A stretch of DNA of 64,000 nt from Sphagnum compactum (taxonomy: Eukaryota > Bryophyta > Sphagnopsida > Sphagnales), in NCBI GenBank assembly GCA_965153455.1, contig OZ234500.1, positions 8,990,001 to 9,054,000 on the forward strand, read 5' to 3'. The notes under the pieces are model-generated. The model was not told the DNA's origin. It worked only from the letters and a program-made list of their open reading frames with translations, and did no database searches. Positions 1 through 12,150 of the stretch are shown here, piece by piece (position 1 is the stretch's first letter; every line of letters begins with the position of its first letter). The position numbers were made by a program, and so were the translations under genes.

Positions 1-263
1 TTGCCAACTGCGCACTAGAAGAGCTTGCCAGCACACCTCCTCCTCCTCAATCTACAAGTACATAACATTTATCTGTGTCTGTCTTGCCCTGGTTTTGTGT
101 GTGCACTATGTGTGTGAGAGACATACTTCCAGCTATATTGATCATGAGCTTGGCACCTTCTGCCACAGAACATGTAATGTCTGTCTGTTTGTCTAGCTTA
201 CCCCAGTTTTGTGTGTCCACAAGACAAAGCTCCATGAAGGAAAAATGTCTTAGCTGAATTAAA
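1..263. other. 5' edge, no gene recognised
   Basis: This stretch lies upstream of the MAP65-like relic. No reading frame here resembles a protein family I know. The expected N-terminal MAP65 residues before the first recognisable block (from about 300) cannot be read, so it may hold degraded promoter or first-exon sequence. Confidence 0.4.
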
Positions 264-2840
264 ATGTTGTATATGTCACAAATTAAAATTAATATGCCAC
301 AAATGCAGCACATATGGGATGAGGTGGGAGAGAATGATTTGGAGAGAGATAAGATGTTCTTGCAGCTGGAGCAGGGGTGTCTAGAGGTGTACAGGCACAA
401 GGTGGACCATGCTAGCCATGCCTGTGCACAACTGCATCAAGATCTTGTGAATGTTGAGGTTGAACTGGCAGCCCTTTTTGCTTCTCTTGGAGACCCTGCA
501 GTTTCACAAGAAGTAAGTTTCTTTGCCTTAATGTCTGCAGCTTCACCTTATGGCCTTCATGTCACAAAATGTTGAAAAAAAAGCAGAAAGCTCCTTCCCT
601 GTCCATATTTTCTATCAGAATGCGTAGCAAATGTAGGTTGTATTCTCTAAATTCTTCATGGGCATCTTTCTTGCTACAATCGAAACCCATTTTCAATCGG
701 AAATCTTGAAGTGCTAACCAATGTGATGGCTTAACCATCTTCCTGTTGCTTCCAGAAACTTAGGACACAGATTTTTGTATATCTGTTTGCCCTTAGTTTT
801 TTTAGCAGATTGTTATGTACTCATCTACACCCACTATTGGGATCTGATGCAGTTAGAATAATGACAGCTAGTTGTGCAGCCATTCATGATGAAGGTCGTC
901 TGATACTTTGTGAGTGGCACTCTCAATGTTATGACTGCACTCGTTCTTATTTGTGTTTGTTGAAGCGTGGATGGAACTGATGCAATGGTTACTTTCAAAG
1001 TGTATTTTTGTGGAGATTTTTTCACAGTTTGTTAACTTTGTCAGTAGGTGTCGCTCATCTGATTGATGCAGGTAGAAATAGAAGTTGCAAGGCTTGATGC
1101 ATTGAAGGCCAACAAAATGAAGGAAGTTGTGATGAAAAGACGAATCAAATTGGAGGAGGTTTGCACATAGACCTTGATGCCAGTATGATGGAAGACAAAC
1201 TCATTGCCTTGATTGATTCATGTGACCTTGATCTACTATATCTACCACAAAACTTTGCCAATATTGTTCTGTATTTCTCTCTTATTTCATCTGTTGAATG
1301 GCATCGAAATGCAAACTTAACCACTGCTATTGCTTCAGAAGTAGATCCATCCGACCTTCTGAGCAATTTGGAAGTGCAGATAACCCAAGCCAAACAAGAA
1401 GCCTCCAAGAGGAAGGAGATCATTAAGAAGATGGAAAAGTGGATGTCAGCATGTGAAGAGGAGGGGTGGCTTGAGGATTATAACAAGGCTCGGTCCTAAG
1501 ATGCATGACACACAAGCTGACACAACTCAAATAGACACCATTAGCTCCAACTTCTTCCAGGCATTTGTAGTGAGGATGATCTGAAATTTTGAAGAGCTAT
1601 GTGACCTCTTGCTAGCAGAATTGAATGGTTGTCATGGCACATACTGAGCAGAAGATTGTTGATAAAACTTTGCTGGCATCATTCAATTTGGTAACGTTCA
1701 ATTGGATGCAGGATGAAAACAGGTTTGCCAGCAAAGGAGCCCATCTGAATCTGAAATGTGCAGAACGTGCCATCAATAAACTTCCTGGTATGTCCTGACA
1801 TGCTAAGTTTATCAGAGACCAAAATGCTGAAGAATCCATTGAACTATGTTTTCCAGAGTGCAAGAATTGTTTCAAAATGCTTGTGAGTATAGATTTTATG
1901 CAGACCAAAACCTTTTCTGTATAGATGAAAGGGAATGAGCACGAATGAGCACTTTTATAGAACAGCTGTGTTATTCTGATACCACTTTTTGTGTGATGTT
2001 CATAATATCATGCAGCTCTGGTGGAGTCATTGACATCGAGGACTAAAGCTTGGGAGGAGGAACAGTAGGGTCGCTTCATGTTTGATGGGGTAACAGTCTT
2101 TCACCATCAATTCTCAGAGCTGCAGAAATATGTATTTATTGACCTTTGCTGCAGCCACTCAATGCTTCAATTGACTGGATATCTACTAATATCACATTGA
2201 ATGCTTAATACAGGTGAGACTGCTTGCCATGCTGGATGAGTACAACTACTTGTATTAAGAAAAAGATGAGAAGTGTCGACTCAAGGTATGTACCAAATAC
2301 CTCACTACTTTTGAACATCTGACATTAGTGTTATTTATCTATTTTGCATTCCCCAAGTTTCTTGTCTGGGAAAGGGCAGAGCCAGCTGTTCGACCAGTTA
2401 GGGAAGGTCCTCTCCAGTAGAGTAACGTATGTGGGAGCGAGATACAAAGACGTTTTGAAATTTGGTCTGACTATAAGATCAGAAGAACGTTCAGGAGCAA
2501 ATGATGAATGAAAAAGAGACTTTGTTTGGGTCAAAGCCCAGTCTGATCAAGGCCATTACCTCCAGAAAGGCCCAATGGTGTATCCCACACCAGTGTGGGT
2601 GCAAATGGATCACAAGCCAATTGTTGTCCTTCTTTGGGCAGTGCCATAATGCAGCCAGGGACTCTAGAAGCCCCACAAACAAATGGAATGAATGCCAGTT
2701 CACAAATGAGTGGCAAGGACATGAAGCAGGACCGCACACAACCTGCAGCCCCTCTGAACTATGTGAATCTAAATAAGGATGAAGTGGCTGGACTTGCCTC
2801 TGCAGGGGGATCCGCTCCTACTTCCCCTTGGGATCAGTAG
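264..2840 (+). pseudogene. MAP65/PRC1-family microtubule-associated protein, decayed unprocessed copy
   Basis: MAP65 proteins are coiled-coil dimers that cross-link antiparallel microtubules, for example in the phragmoplast. The family signature IWDEVGENDLERDKM is read at about 303-347, followed by LEQGCLEVYRHKV, and this block ends at a GT donor at 513. The next recognisable block (1072-1160, [20 protein letters not shown]) belongs to the middle of the family protein, so roughly 200 residues in between are missing. Later blocks are 1339-1498 ([18 protein letters not shown]), 1712-1787 (GAHLNLKCAERA), 2016-2100 (LTSRTKAWEEEQ), 2214-2285 (LLAMLDEYNYLY), and the C-terminal region 2490-2840 (ETLFGSKPS, then PLNYVNL). 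Breaks: a frameshift near 1157-1161 leading into TAG at 1168, a TAG at 2066 and a TAA at 2256. GT/AG introns are still recognisable, so this is a duplicated genomic copy, not a retrocopy. The family call is strong; exact block edges are approximate. Confidence 0.85.
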
Positions 2841-4234
2841 TCACCTCCTGCAAACTTCACACTTTCCTGGTAAAGCAATTCCCTCCTCATGTGTTTCAAC
2901 CTCAATTTGCCATCCCTTGTAGATATGTTTCTTATTGAGTACAACTTATCACCTGGACTGCCTTGTGGGTTTAAAATATAACCAGTGTGTACCTGTAGGT
3001 ACGAGGAAGAGCGTTGGTGCTTATGGACTATGGACAGTCCCAGGCAGTACCACAGACATCAGCGCTTTGGCTACTATTGTTGCCAGTTTCATTGTCAGCT
3101 GTGTACATACACACAATAGAAAAGCATTGGTGATTTTCGGAAAAAGGTTGGCACCAGCCTAGGCCAGCCAGGCTACTTACATCTCAAATGTCTAGGATAT
3201 CACCCAGTAACCTTTTTGTTCAAAATCTGGAGAATGAACACAAAGGAGCCCACTAGATTACTCTTTCAAAAGGTTTGGAGAAGCAGTCTTTCTTTCATGG
3301 GGGGTTGACACCCTGGTTTCAGCAGAAGGTCATCATCTGTGCCTTTCTAGAAGTAAGTTAAGTTATCCTACCAAAAGTAGATGGAGATGAAAGTTGTACT
3401 TGCATGTTCCATTGGACTCAGAATCAGGAACTATCTTGTTAGGCAGCATGTTTGCAAAAATGTTGTGTCAAATCGAACCAATGTTCCATTGCCTCTGCCA
3501 TGGGTTTTATGCAAATATATATATTTCAAAAATTGCTAAGAAGAAGATGCAACTATATTCTGATGCATGTTAGTGAACTCTTTGAAGGTCTGAACTATCC
3601 AAACCACCACACAAGAAAACAAAGTACACACTCATAATACCCATCCTATTCAGTACTAATGTTAGTGACCCGTTTGCATTTGTTTACTGGGAATGTTTTC
3701 TGACCAGAGAGGATCAACGCAATTGTATTTTATCATATTGCTATTGTGTAGCAATATGATAAAAACTCCCTCATTCAGAAACTACTTCATTTATGGTCCA
3801 CAATATTGTTTTCTTCATACTCCAGATCTGTTGCTATTTGTGGAAGATTTGCCACAGTTCATGATATCTGATTATTGAAAGTTGTAGTGTCAAGCTTTGC
3901 CAGTCAATAGCTGTTGTGTGTGGGAGAATGAGTTTGCCCACAAAACTTTAGAGATTATAACAAGATTTGTAACAATGACAAGATTTTTAATCATGACAAG
4001 ATTTTCATGTATGAGTCCATTCTCATGGAGTTCATTCATTTTGGTTTTGCTAGAATTGGCACAATGACGGTCAGCTTTCCAAAGTGTTGTGGAGTTGTTT
4101 CTGCAATGTCACAGCTATGTCCTCCACACTATTTTTGGACTCACTCATCAAATTAATCACAATCTTGCCTTTATACATATCTATGTAATTCATGAAAATT
4201 CTTTTTTTGAGAGTGTCAATATTTCTTCTGTTTG
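2841..4234. other. no gene recognised between MAP65 relic and transposon block
   Basis: Short open frames occur on both strands, but none shows a family motif that holds beyond a few residues. The minus-strand frame 4071-4234 continues out of the truncated gag copy (PPLPPNRR) but then departs from the gag sequence seen in the complete copy. The right-hand homology therefore seems to end near 4235. Confidence 0.4.
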
Positions 4235-5943
4235 GTGGTAATGGTGGTCTGCTTAGATTCATCATTGGCAATTTAAAATATCTCGAAGGTCTTGGAGGTC
4301 TTGGGTGGTCTTGGTGGTCCTAGTGGGTCTAAGCCTCCTCCTCCTAGATCTAATGGTTGTTCAATAAAAATCCTATCCACCACTCTGGGCATCTTTGTAT
4401 ACACATTGACTATTGTGTTTCCCTTGGAATCTGGGGTTTGGACCTCATATTAGCAATAATATGGGCTAGTGCTCTTACAAATGGAGCTTTAGTAACTGTA
4501 ACCATAGATTGAAGCATTGCCACAAAATATAATGGTACAAATCTTACTGGTTCCATTCTTAAATTGGAAGTTCTTGGATAAGTAACTCCAACATTGTTAT
4601 AATGTAACAAATTTGGTGTAGGAGCTACAAAAACATGTACTACATCTGCTATAGTCTAAACTCTCATTTCCACTTTGTTATCTCTCCGGATTTGTTTTCT
4701 AAGTCTATTTAGAATTCTACCCTCTCATGGTATAGTTCCTTTGGCTCACTATATCCATGGTTCTCTACTCTTGCAGGTTTTGGATTCAAATTTTGGAAAT
4801 GCTTAGCAAATCCTTACCTCACATTATCTTCAATAAATGGACATTCATTAATCTAATGTCTAATCTAATGACAATATGTGCATCGTTGAAGGTTAGCTCT
4901 TGGAACTTTATTCACACTTATGAATTCCTCTGCTCTAGTCTCTTGAAACTCCTCTAACAATGTTTGCATTCTGCTAATTAAATATGGGTTCATTATACCT
5001 TACTCTAATAGCCACAAGTACACCTTGTGGTACTATTGGTTCTGCTATTGGTAAAACTATAGTTTCTTGCCTAGTTACAAGTATAAGTTCAACTCCTTTG
5101 GACATTCTGATGCCCTGAGTTGCAGCTTTTTGCTCAACCATATAACAAATCGAAGGTTCAAAATTCTAAGCTTTATGTTCAAACCTTGCATTCTCATGAT
5201 CCTTTCAATAATAAAGAGGTGAAACAAATATGTACCTTGGTACTACTTCCTCCCTTTTTGACTTGTTGAGTCTCTATTTTCTTCATACATCAGAGCATCA
5301 AAGTTATGTTGTTGCATCAAACCTAGTGATTCAAACACAACTCTGTGTCAAGGATCAAATTCCCAATTCCTTCGTTTAAACTCATCTTATGAGTATGCAG
5401 TTTCAATTTGATGTTCTTCTCTCTTAGAATTTCGTTGTAAACTACTAGTGTGCCTCTGTGCTTCACCAATTTGCATTTCACAAGGAATAATTGGTTATGC
5501 TTGAAGCTTTTTGTGGCCTACAAGTTTCTCTTATGTCCATAGATGTCTCTGTTCAAATTGAAAAACTCTTCTAAGTGTTACAAATTACTAAAACCTTATG
5601 ATCTACACTCAAATTATTATTGATGGCAACGCCATTCTCCTCTTATTCATGTAATAAAACATGCTCTCATTGTATCCTAAAACTTTTAGTTACAATTTTA
5701 TTTTCCATTTCTCCACATTCTAGTTCAAATCTAAACAAACTTTTGCATTATAAGAAAATCCTCATAGTTAATTATTCTGTTTAATCTGTTCTTGAACAAA
5801 AAAATTATGATCAAAATTTGAAAAAATATGCAAAAAATGAAACTAAAGTTCACTATTTATCTACAGAAACAAAAAAATTAGCAACAAGACATAAACAACA
5901 TTTTGAAATCATTTTGAATTTAAGCCTTGTTATGGTTGCCAAA
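4235..5943 (-). mobile_element. truncated second copy of gypsy leader and N-terminal gag
   Basis: This stretch repeats, with many differences, the leader and N-terminal gag found at about 18680-20349. One comparison is the frame 4410-4610 (NLRMEPVRFVPLYFVAM) with 18831-19073 (NFRIEPVRFVPLYFVAM). The PPLPPNRR block near 4235-4262 matches PPLPPSRP near 18660. The gag core, zinc knuckle and pol are absent here, so the copy breaks off inside gag. Confidence 0.7.
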
Positions 5944-6606
5944 TGGTAAATATAGAATCTCTAATCCTATATTCTGATTTAAATCTAAACTGAACATGTC
6001 ATAAAACTAATACTAAATCAATCTACTCATTCACATCTTCTCATATGTAGTTTCAAAATTAAAATCCAACAATGAAAGTATGATAACAAACATCAAAAAC
6101 AACAATTCTGGCTATGAAAGTAAAGCTTTCCCAAAATCAAAATGCTCTTATTTCATGCGCCATTAAAACTCAATGTTTTACAATACTCCCATTTCTTCCT
6201 CTTTTCTGGTAAATAAAAAATCTTTAATCCTATATTCTAGTCTAAAATTTGGACTGAAATACAATAAAACTAATACTAACACAATCTATTCATTCAGATC
6301 TACTTAGACCTAGTTTTAGAATTAAAATCCAGTAATGAAAGTATGATAAAAAAAAACATCATAATAACAACTACTATGGAAACAAAGATCAAAACATATT
6401 TTTCTCATATTCCATTAAAGCTCATGTTCTAGAATGATACAATGGTCTCCCATCTCTTTCTCTTCTCCAAAATATATACCTAAAAAAAAAGAGTCCTATG
6501 TTCTATTTGAATTCAAATGGTGATAAAAACTACGTAATCTAATTAGTAATTCCTAAAACAATAACTAAGTAAATAGAAATATACTAACTAATAATTATTG
6601 TAAGTA
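5944..6606 (-). repeat. LTR-like repeat (downstream copy) with internal tandem duplication
   Basis: The segment matches 20350-20765 closely. On the minus strand it ends in TTTACCA, directly followed by TTTGGCAACC, which occupies the primer-binding position. It contains two diverged copies of a ~250-bp unit (about 5944-6200 and 6205-6465). Each begins near a polypurine run such as GGAGAAGAGAAAGAGATGGG and ends in TTTACCA. The upstream copy at 20350 has only one. The start of the LTR is not fixed: homology to the other copy fades near 6606. Confidence 0.6.
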
Positions 6607-7176
6607 AATACCCCACTCGTACTTTGAATTACGTCTTGGAATTTTAGACAAAAAATGTGTTATGAAAGCGAAATGTTTTGTTGTTTTTGATCCTATGATT
6701 CAAAAAAATTGATTTATTCATACAATAATATGTTATATTTGTTTTACAAGTGTGCTCTATCTGTACTTCATATTGAAGCACTGTTTGATTTTTTGTTGTA
6801 AATAAAATTTGTTGTTACTCTTATGATGCCTTTATTAACAATTATGCAATTGTTTGTTGATGGGTTGCACTTTGTTCTTGTGACTACAACTTTGTTATCA
6901 CATGTAGTTGTTGTTGTAACTTCAAATATGTTGTGAGTTGAGTTTGTTCTTGTTGTTGTGACTCTAATACAAGATATGATTGTTGGTTTGACTACAGATC
7001 TGATGTAATCTAAGTCTGATCATGTTGTTGAAACTTGACACATGTTCAATCTGACCCTATTGATCCTCCTACATTATATGTTCCTCATGATGTATCTATT
7101 CCCCTATCTCTATGGCTACAAATGCATACTCTTAATAATTGACTTCCTACAAAACAAAATTTATTTGTTCTAAAGT
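6607..7176. other. AT-rich segment between accessory ORF and LTR-like repeat
   Basis: No coding frame is recognised. By position it is the 3' non-coding part of the gypsy internal region or the outer part of the LTR. Its plus strand is rich in T and TTG runs (GTTGTTGTTG-type), and I see no match to the corresponding flank beyond 20900. Confidence 0.35.
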
Positions 7177-9963
7177 CTAATCAACATCCTCCCTCTTAAG
7201 GCTATCCTTTCCTCCTCTGAGTTCTCTTGGCTCCTTTGGAACTCCTATACCTAATGGTTCTACCCCATCTGTATCCCCTTTGTCTTCTTCATCATTTGAA
7301 GTCTCTGGTTCTAGAGACAAAACTAAAGGTTCATACTCAAATGATGGCATAACGTTTTCCATATAAGAAATTATGTGTTTGTATAACCTTTCATTCCTCT
7401 CATACTTCATGCATACCTTCCCAATATCCTTTTGGAAAATGTCCTGAACTACCCACCATAAGTCTACATCTTTTTCCTCCATTGATAGTGCCTTGAGTTT
7501 TACCTAAAGCAAAGTATTTGACTTCTTGAAATCATTGTTTTCTGTAAAAACAATATCATAATTGAAGGGTTTTTTCTTCTGAGTCTCCTCCAAAAGTTTA
7601 TTTAATTTTTCATTAAAGGCCATCTGCTTTTACAAATTCCTGTCCATTTGTGCATGCCTCCGGTCAGCTTGTCTTTGTACCTCGTTTTTAGCTTGATATG
7701 CATTAGCATTATCCACTATGAACTCTTCCACCTCCCTCTACTGTTTCAAGAGAGTTTCCTCCATGTGCCTATAATCCCTCTAAAGTTTGTTATGCTCTAT
7801 ACTCAAAGTATCCTTCTCTACTTTTAAACCCCAGTATTTGACATCTATATGTTTTAAAGTTGCATGCAAGGAATCTCTTTCCATTCTAATGTTCTTGAAA
7901 TCCTTGTTTTGTTTTTGTATGTTATCAATTTTCTATATGGCTGCTTACAATTTTGCTAATACCTTATTATTTTCATTATTCTTATCTTGTAATTTTGCTT
8001 TGAGCTTCTGCTCCTTCTCCAAAGCTCCATGAAGATTTTGAACTAATGTATCCTTCTCCTCTATAATCTGCTTATTCTTGATCTCCATATCAAAAAGTCT
8101 AAGCAAAATATTTGTCATTTGTACACTATATGTTATTGCCTGTTTAAACATAGTAGCAGCTCTTATGTGCTCATCCAATTCTGCTTTTACCCCTTGCAAA
8201 AACCTTGGTGTATTAAACTTAGGAGTTTGACCCTTGGAACTTGTACTTGATTAATCTAGACTCCTATGTGCAGTTCAAACTTCAAATACATTCATTTTTG
8301 TTGCAAAATTTGGTTTCGAAGGCAACATACCTTCATTATTATGTGGTGATGGAATAGATTGCTACACTTTTAGTGGACCATGATCAAAATCTTGTATCTG
8401 CTCCTCTGCTAATTGCTGAGCTTGAGACTTTGGCTCCTTTTTGGGCAATCTCTGATACTCTTGCCCATTAGACCTTTGCTCATGCTTGGGAGATCTTGGT
8501 AATCTTGGATCAGATTTAGGAGATATGGATTTCTCCTTCTATCTTTGATGTTATTGTTGTTGCTTCCTTAGTAATTCTGTTGCTTGTTGCGGATCAATAC
8601 TACCTGTCATTGCAATATCCTCTTGTCTTCTTTGCCTCTTCTGTATAATCTCTTTCTCTTCATCATCATCAAATTGAGACATCAAAATTGTTCTTCTAGT
8701 TGTCCAAATCTTTGGATGTTTCTCCTTTTTAAGAAAGATGTGCGTAGGGTTCAAAGGCCTTTTGTTATTAATGAACCTCTCCCTCAGATGGCTCTTCTTC
8801 TTTTGTGCTTTTGAAGCTATTCTGCTGGTTTCTTCCTCTCCTATGATTCTATCCCTTCTAATGGAAACCACTTATAAAACATAACTTCAAGGATTATGGT
8901 AGGATGGCATACATCATTTTTTTATTATCTTTTGGTTGTTCCCTCAATCATATTTTTTTGACACTTCTCCCATCTAATCAATTTTTTGACCAATTGAGAA
9001 TACATAATGGCAGCCCAATTAACAAACTCTCCATGAACTGCCCTTGAGATCATCATAGTAGACTTATTGCTAAAATGCTACACCTTATCCTATTTGTTAT
9101 ATTTGCCAATGCTACTTTGGCATTAGACATTTCTGCCTGGTCTACCTCTATCTTTCTTATATGGCAGATTCTAAAAACTTTTGCCAAAACATGCTTATCT
9201 ATTCTTCTTTGCTCTTCCCCCAACATAACCTTGATTTTATTATGTTCAAGATCCAACTTCTAGTTGTTTAGAAATACAACTAGAATGTTATGGTGAGGTG
9301 TCTTCCACTCAATCTCAAACAGGCCTTCCAATTTGGCTATGTTTGCCTAGGCTCTCTCTTCCTCTCCAGAACTAGTCCAAAGCAAAATGTTCTTCAGATT
9401 ACCATTATAGCTCTGCTCTATTAGAGTACAGACATATTTAATCTCATCATCCTGATGAGTACGCATTTTTTTCCCACGCAGATTTGCAACCATTACTTGT
9501 CAATGTATTCTCTTTATTCGTTCCTTATTGGGAATATGAACTCTCTCTAGAATTTGTTCTTGAGTATGTTCCTCTCGATGTGATGGTGATTGTTGATGTT
9601 GTTGCAAATTGTCCTTCTGGTGGTCTTCCCCAAAATCTAAAATAGAATTGGGACCGACTTGCTCATTAGGACCTACCTATCTTCTAGGCTTTCTAAAATT
9701 GTATCTCCTCAATGCGTCCTTACAATTTTTTTCTGACTTCTTCAAAAACTTTCTTTGGATATCGAAAAAGATTTATGAGAAGAAGAAGAATAATAAACTG
9801 GAGAAGAAAAAGGTGGACCTATTTTTGGAGACCTAGATTGTAAAGGCAAAATGCTTGCAAATTTCTACTACTCTTTCAATCTTTCTAACTCCTCTTTCAA
9901 CTTTTGCAACTTCTCTTTAGATTATCTTTGTAATTTTTCCACGAGACTTTCTTCAACACTCAT
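7177..9963 (-). pseudogene. decayed accessory ORF downstream of gypsy integrase
   Basis: After integrase the minus strand keeps a protein-like frame for about 2.8 kb. It can start at an ATG at 9963 (MSVEESLVEKLQR), followed by a lysine/glutamate heptad-like stretch (KLQKLKEELERLKE). From about 9745 to 9053 one frame is readable apart from about four stops (for example MRTHQDDEIKYVCTLIEQ). Blocks at 8551-8871, 7945-8199 (coiled coil, LEKEQKLKAKLQDKNNENNK) and 7177-7482 (acidic end) continue in the same sense. At least one frameshift lies near 9740. I recognise no envelope, integrase or host domain. Accessory ORFs are known in some plant Tat and Athila elements, but I cannot assign this one to a described family. 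It is charged, probably coiled-coil and non-functional in this copy. Confidence 0.55.
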
Positions 9964-10543
9964 TTTGGAGACAAAAAATGACTGGAACTTGCTTGTAGAA
10001 AACGAAAACAAAGAGTCGATGTTTGTTGCCTTCTGAAACGTTATCACCTTGTTTCATGAAGTGGCATCTCACTTTTCATTTTAGGGGCAACATTTTAATG
10101 ATTGTACTTTTTTTACATTGTTTGACACTTGTCGTTTCTCGCTTAAATTCATACTAACATCAACATGGGTTATAGTAAATACATGCTAACCATGGAATTC
10201 AATGGACGTTGCACTAGGTAATTTTGATGACAAATCTAAATCTAATGATTTGGTGTTGTCTACACTACAAATTTCCTCTGACCTATGTTGAGTCATCAAA
10301 TCAACAAAATTTTGTTTTGATGTCACTAACTTATCTACCCCATAATCTAGTAATTGTGAATCTACATAATCATGGTTTGAGTATTTGTTCATAACCTGTT
10401 GACTTATCATATTTACTAGGGTTTCTTTTGATACTACTATCTAATCAGTCTTAATGGTTTCTGTTTGTCCCTATACGTCTGACTCTTCATCAAATATTTC
10501 TTCCATGTGTTCTTCATTTATAAACTGTAAAGACTTCTTGATC

Positions 10544-11780
10544 CTATGAATTCTTAATCCCCTTCAATATCTGATCCACATATGTATATGGTTTCAACTT
10601 ATTAACATTGACCAATACTGGGTTTGGTTCACAATTGTTAACATAAACAAGAAAAACAATATTATTGGGTAAGCAATATTGTACCTTGAATGGACCAAAC
10701 CATCTTTTCTTGAATTTGCCCATATGTGTTTTTTCTCCCTTGGGAAACCATAAAACATAATTTCCAAATTGAAACTTCTCAATATTTTTTTGTTGATTCC
10801 ACAAAAATTTGCTCCACTAATTAGCTCCCACATTGTTTTGAGCTTCTAATTTGTTCTCCTATAACTTTTCTAGTTCTGTAATTTTGGCTATCAACATTTT
10901 AGTGGGTTCTGCAATTCTGTGGAACCCACTAATAGCCGATAGAACATATTCTATTGGCATTAGAGGATGCAAACCATAGACTAACTGGTAAGGTGTATAA
11001 CATGTTGCCACCTTGTAAGTAGTCCTATATGAAAACAAAACTGTAGATAGATGTTCATCCCAGTCTGTTATTTTTTCATTGATTCACTTGTTCAAAAGCC
11101 TACCAATGACTTTCTCAGTAGATTCTGCTTGTCCATTTCCTTATGGATATTATGTAGTAGAACTAACATGCTTCAACAAAAATTGTTAGGCTAGATGTTT
11201 TAATGTGTCATTAATGAAAGGTACTCCCTAATCTGTAACTATGGTCAATGGACATCCAAATATGGTCAGAATATACTCATGTAGGAATTTGGCTATAACT
11301 ACTACAATATTGGTTCTAAGTGTTTTTGCCTCTACCCACTTGGTTGCATAATCTGTAGCTACCAAAATATATTTATTTCCTATTAATCTTCCTGCTGGTT
11401 TATTGGACCTATAAAATCTAGACCCCATTTCATAAAAGGTTCTTTTGGAAATGTTGTTACCAACTTGGCTAAACTTTTTGTTTTTAGTCCTCCAATATTC
11501 TAACAATTGTCACAGCTTCTGCAAAAATCATGAGCATCTTTGAATAAAGTTGGCCACCAATATCTTGCATCTAGAATTTTCTTTGTAGTAATATCTATAG
11601 CAAAATGTCTTCCAGCCACTCCTTCATGTAACTCATAATCTGTGCTTTTGAGGTGGTCAAACATCTACGCATTCTATTGTCTTGTCCCACTCTACACATG
11701 ATTCCCTCTTTCAGAATAAAGGGTTCTACCTTTCTAACCAACTTTTGTTTTTGAGTTAAGTTTAGAGTTTTTGGCATCTA
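10544..11780 (-). pseudogene. gypsy integrase (broken)
   Basis: The remains of the zinc-binding N-terminus lie at about 11500-11777, where CRSCDNC can be read but the paired histidines are not clear. The catalytic core follows (GRLIGNKYILVATDYATKW, then GCPLTIVTD at 11228-11506). The glutamate region is near 11090-11125 (QAESTEKVIGRLLNK), outside the longest open frame. The C-terminal domain is at 10544-10804 (YVLWFPKGEKTHMGKFKKRW and VNVNKLKPY). In-frame stops and shifts separate the blocks. The order and spacing after RNase H are as expected for Ty3/gypsy pol. Confidence 0.8.
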
Positions 11781-11890
11781 ACCGGTCTCTAAATAAGTTT
11801 CACCTCTTGCATCCATATAGGTTTTATAGAAAATAATGACATATCCACAATCTAATTTGGAACACCCAATGGTTTTGAATTAACTGGCAA

Positions 11891-12150
11891 TCAAGATAAA
11901 GCATCAGCAACTACATGTGTTTTACTAGGTTTGTAGATAACTATGAACTCATACTCCAAGAATAACAACCATCTTGCTATCCTTCCCAACACCTGTGGTT
12001 TGTTGACCAAGTACATTGGAACCATATGGTCTACATAAAACACAAACTTGTTTCCCAACAAAAAATGTCTAAACTTATGCAAAACATAAACCATTGCTAA
12101 GGCTTCTCTTTCTGTGGTAATATAATTTTGGTTTAGTTTATTGAGCAGTC
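11891..12150 (-). pseudogene. gypsy RNase H domain (broken)
   Basis: The frame 11891-12094 reads HKFRHFLLGNKFVFYVDH, then YLVNKPQVLGRIARW, and ends at HVVADALS. This is the Ty3/gypsy RNase H pattern (FRHYLLG, DH, YLVNKP, GRIARW, ADxLS). It lies between RT and integrase, as expected. The frame breaks just upstream of 12094. Confidence 0.8.

Noticed and set aside
2935-3162. Nudix-like wording (VGTRKSVGAYGLWTVPG) in a plus-strand frame
   Set aside because: The following residues do not give the Nudix box (GX5EX7REUXEEXGU) in any frame, so the likeness stops after about 15 residues.
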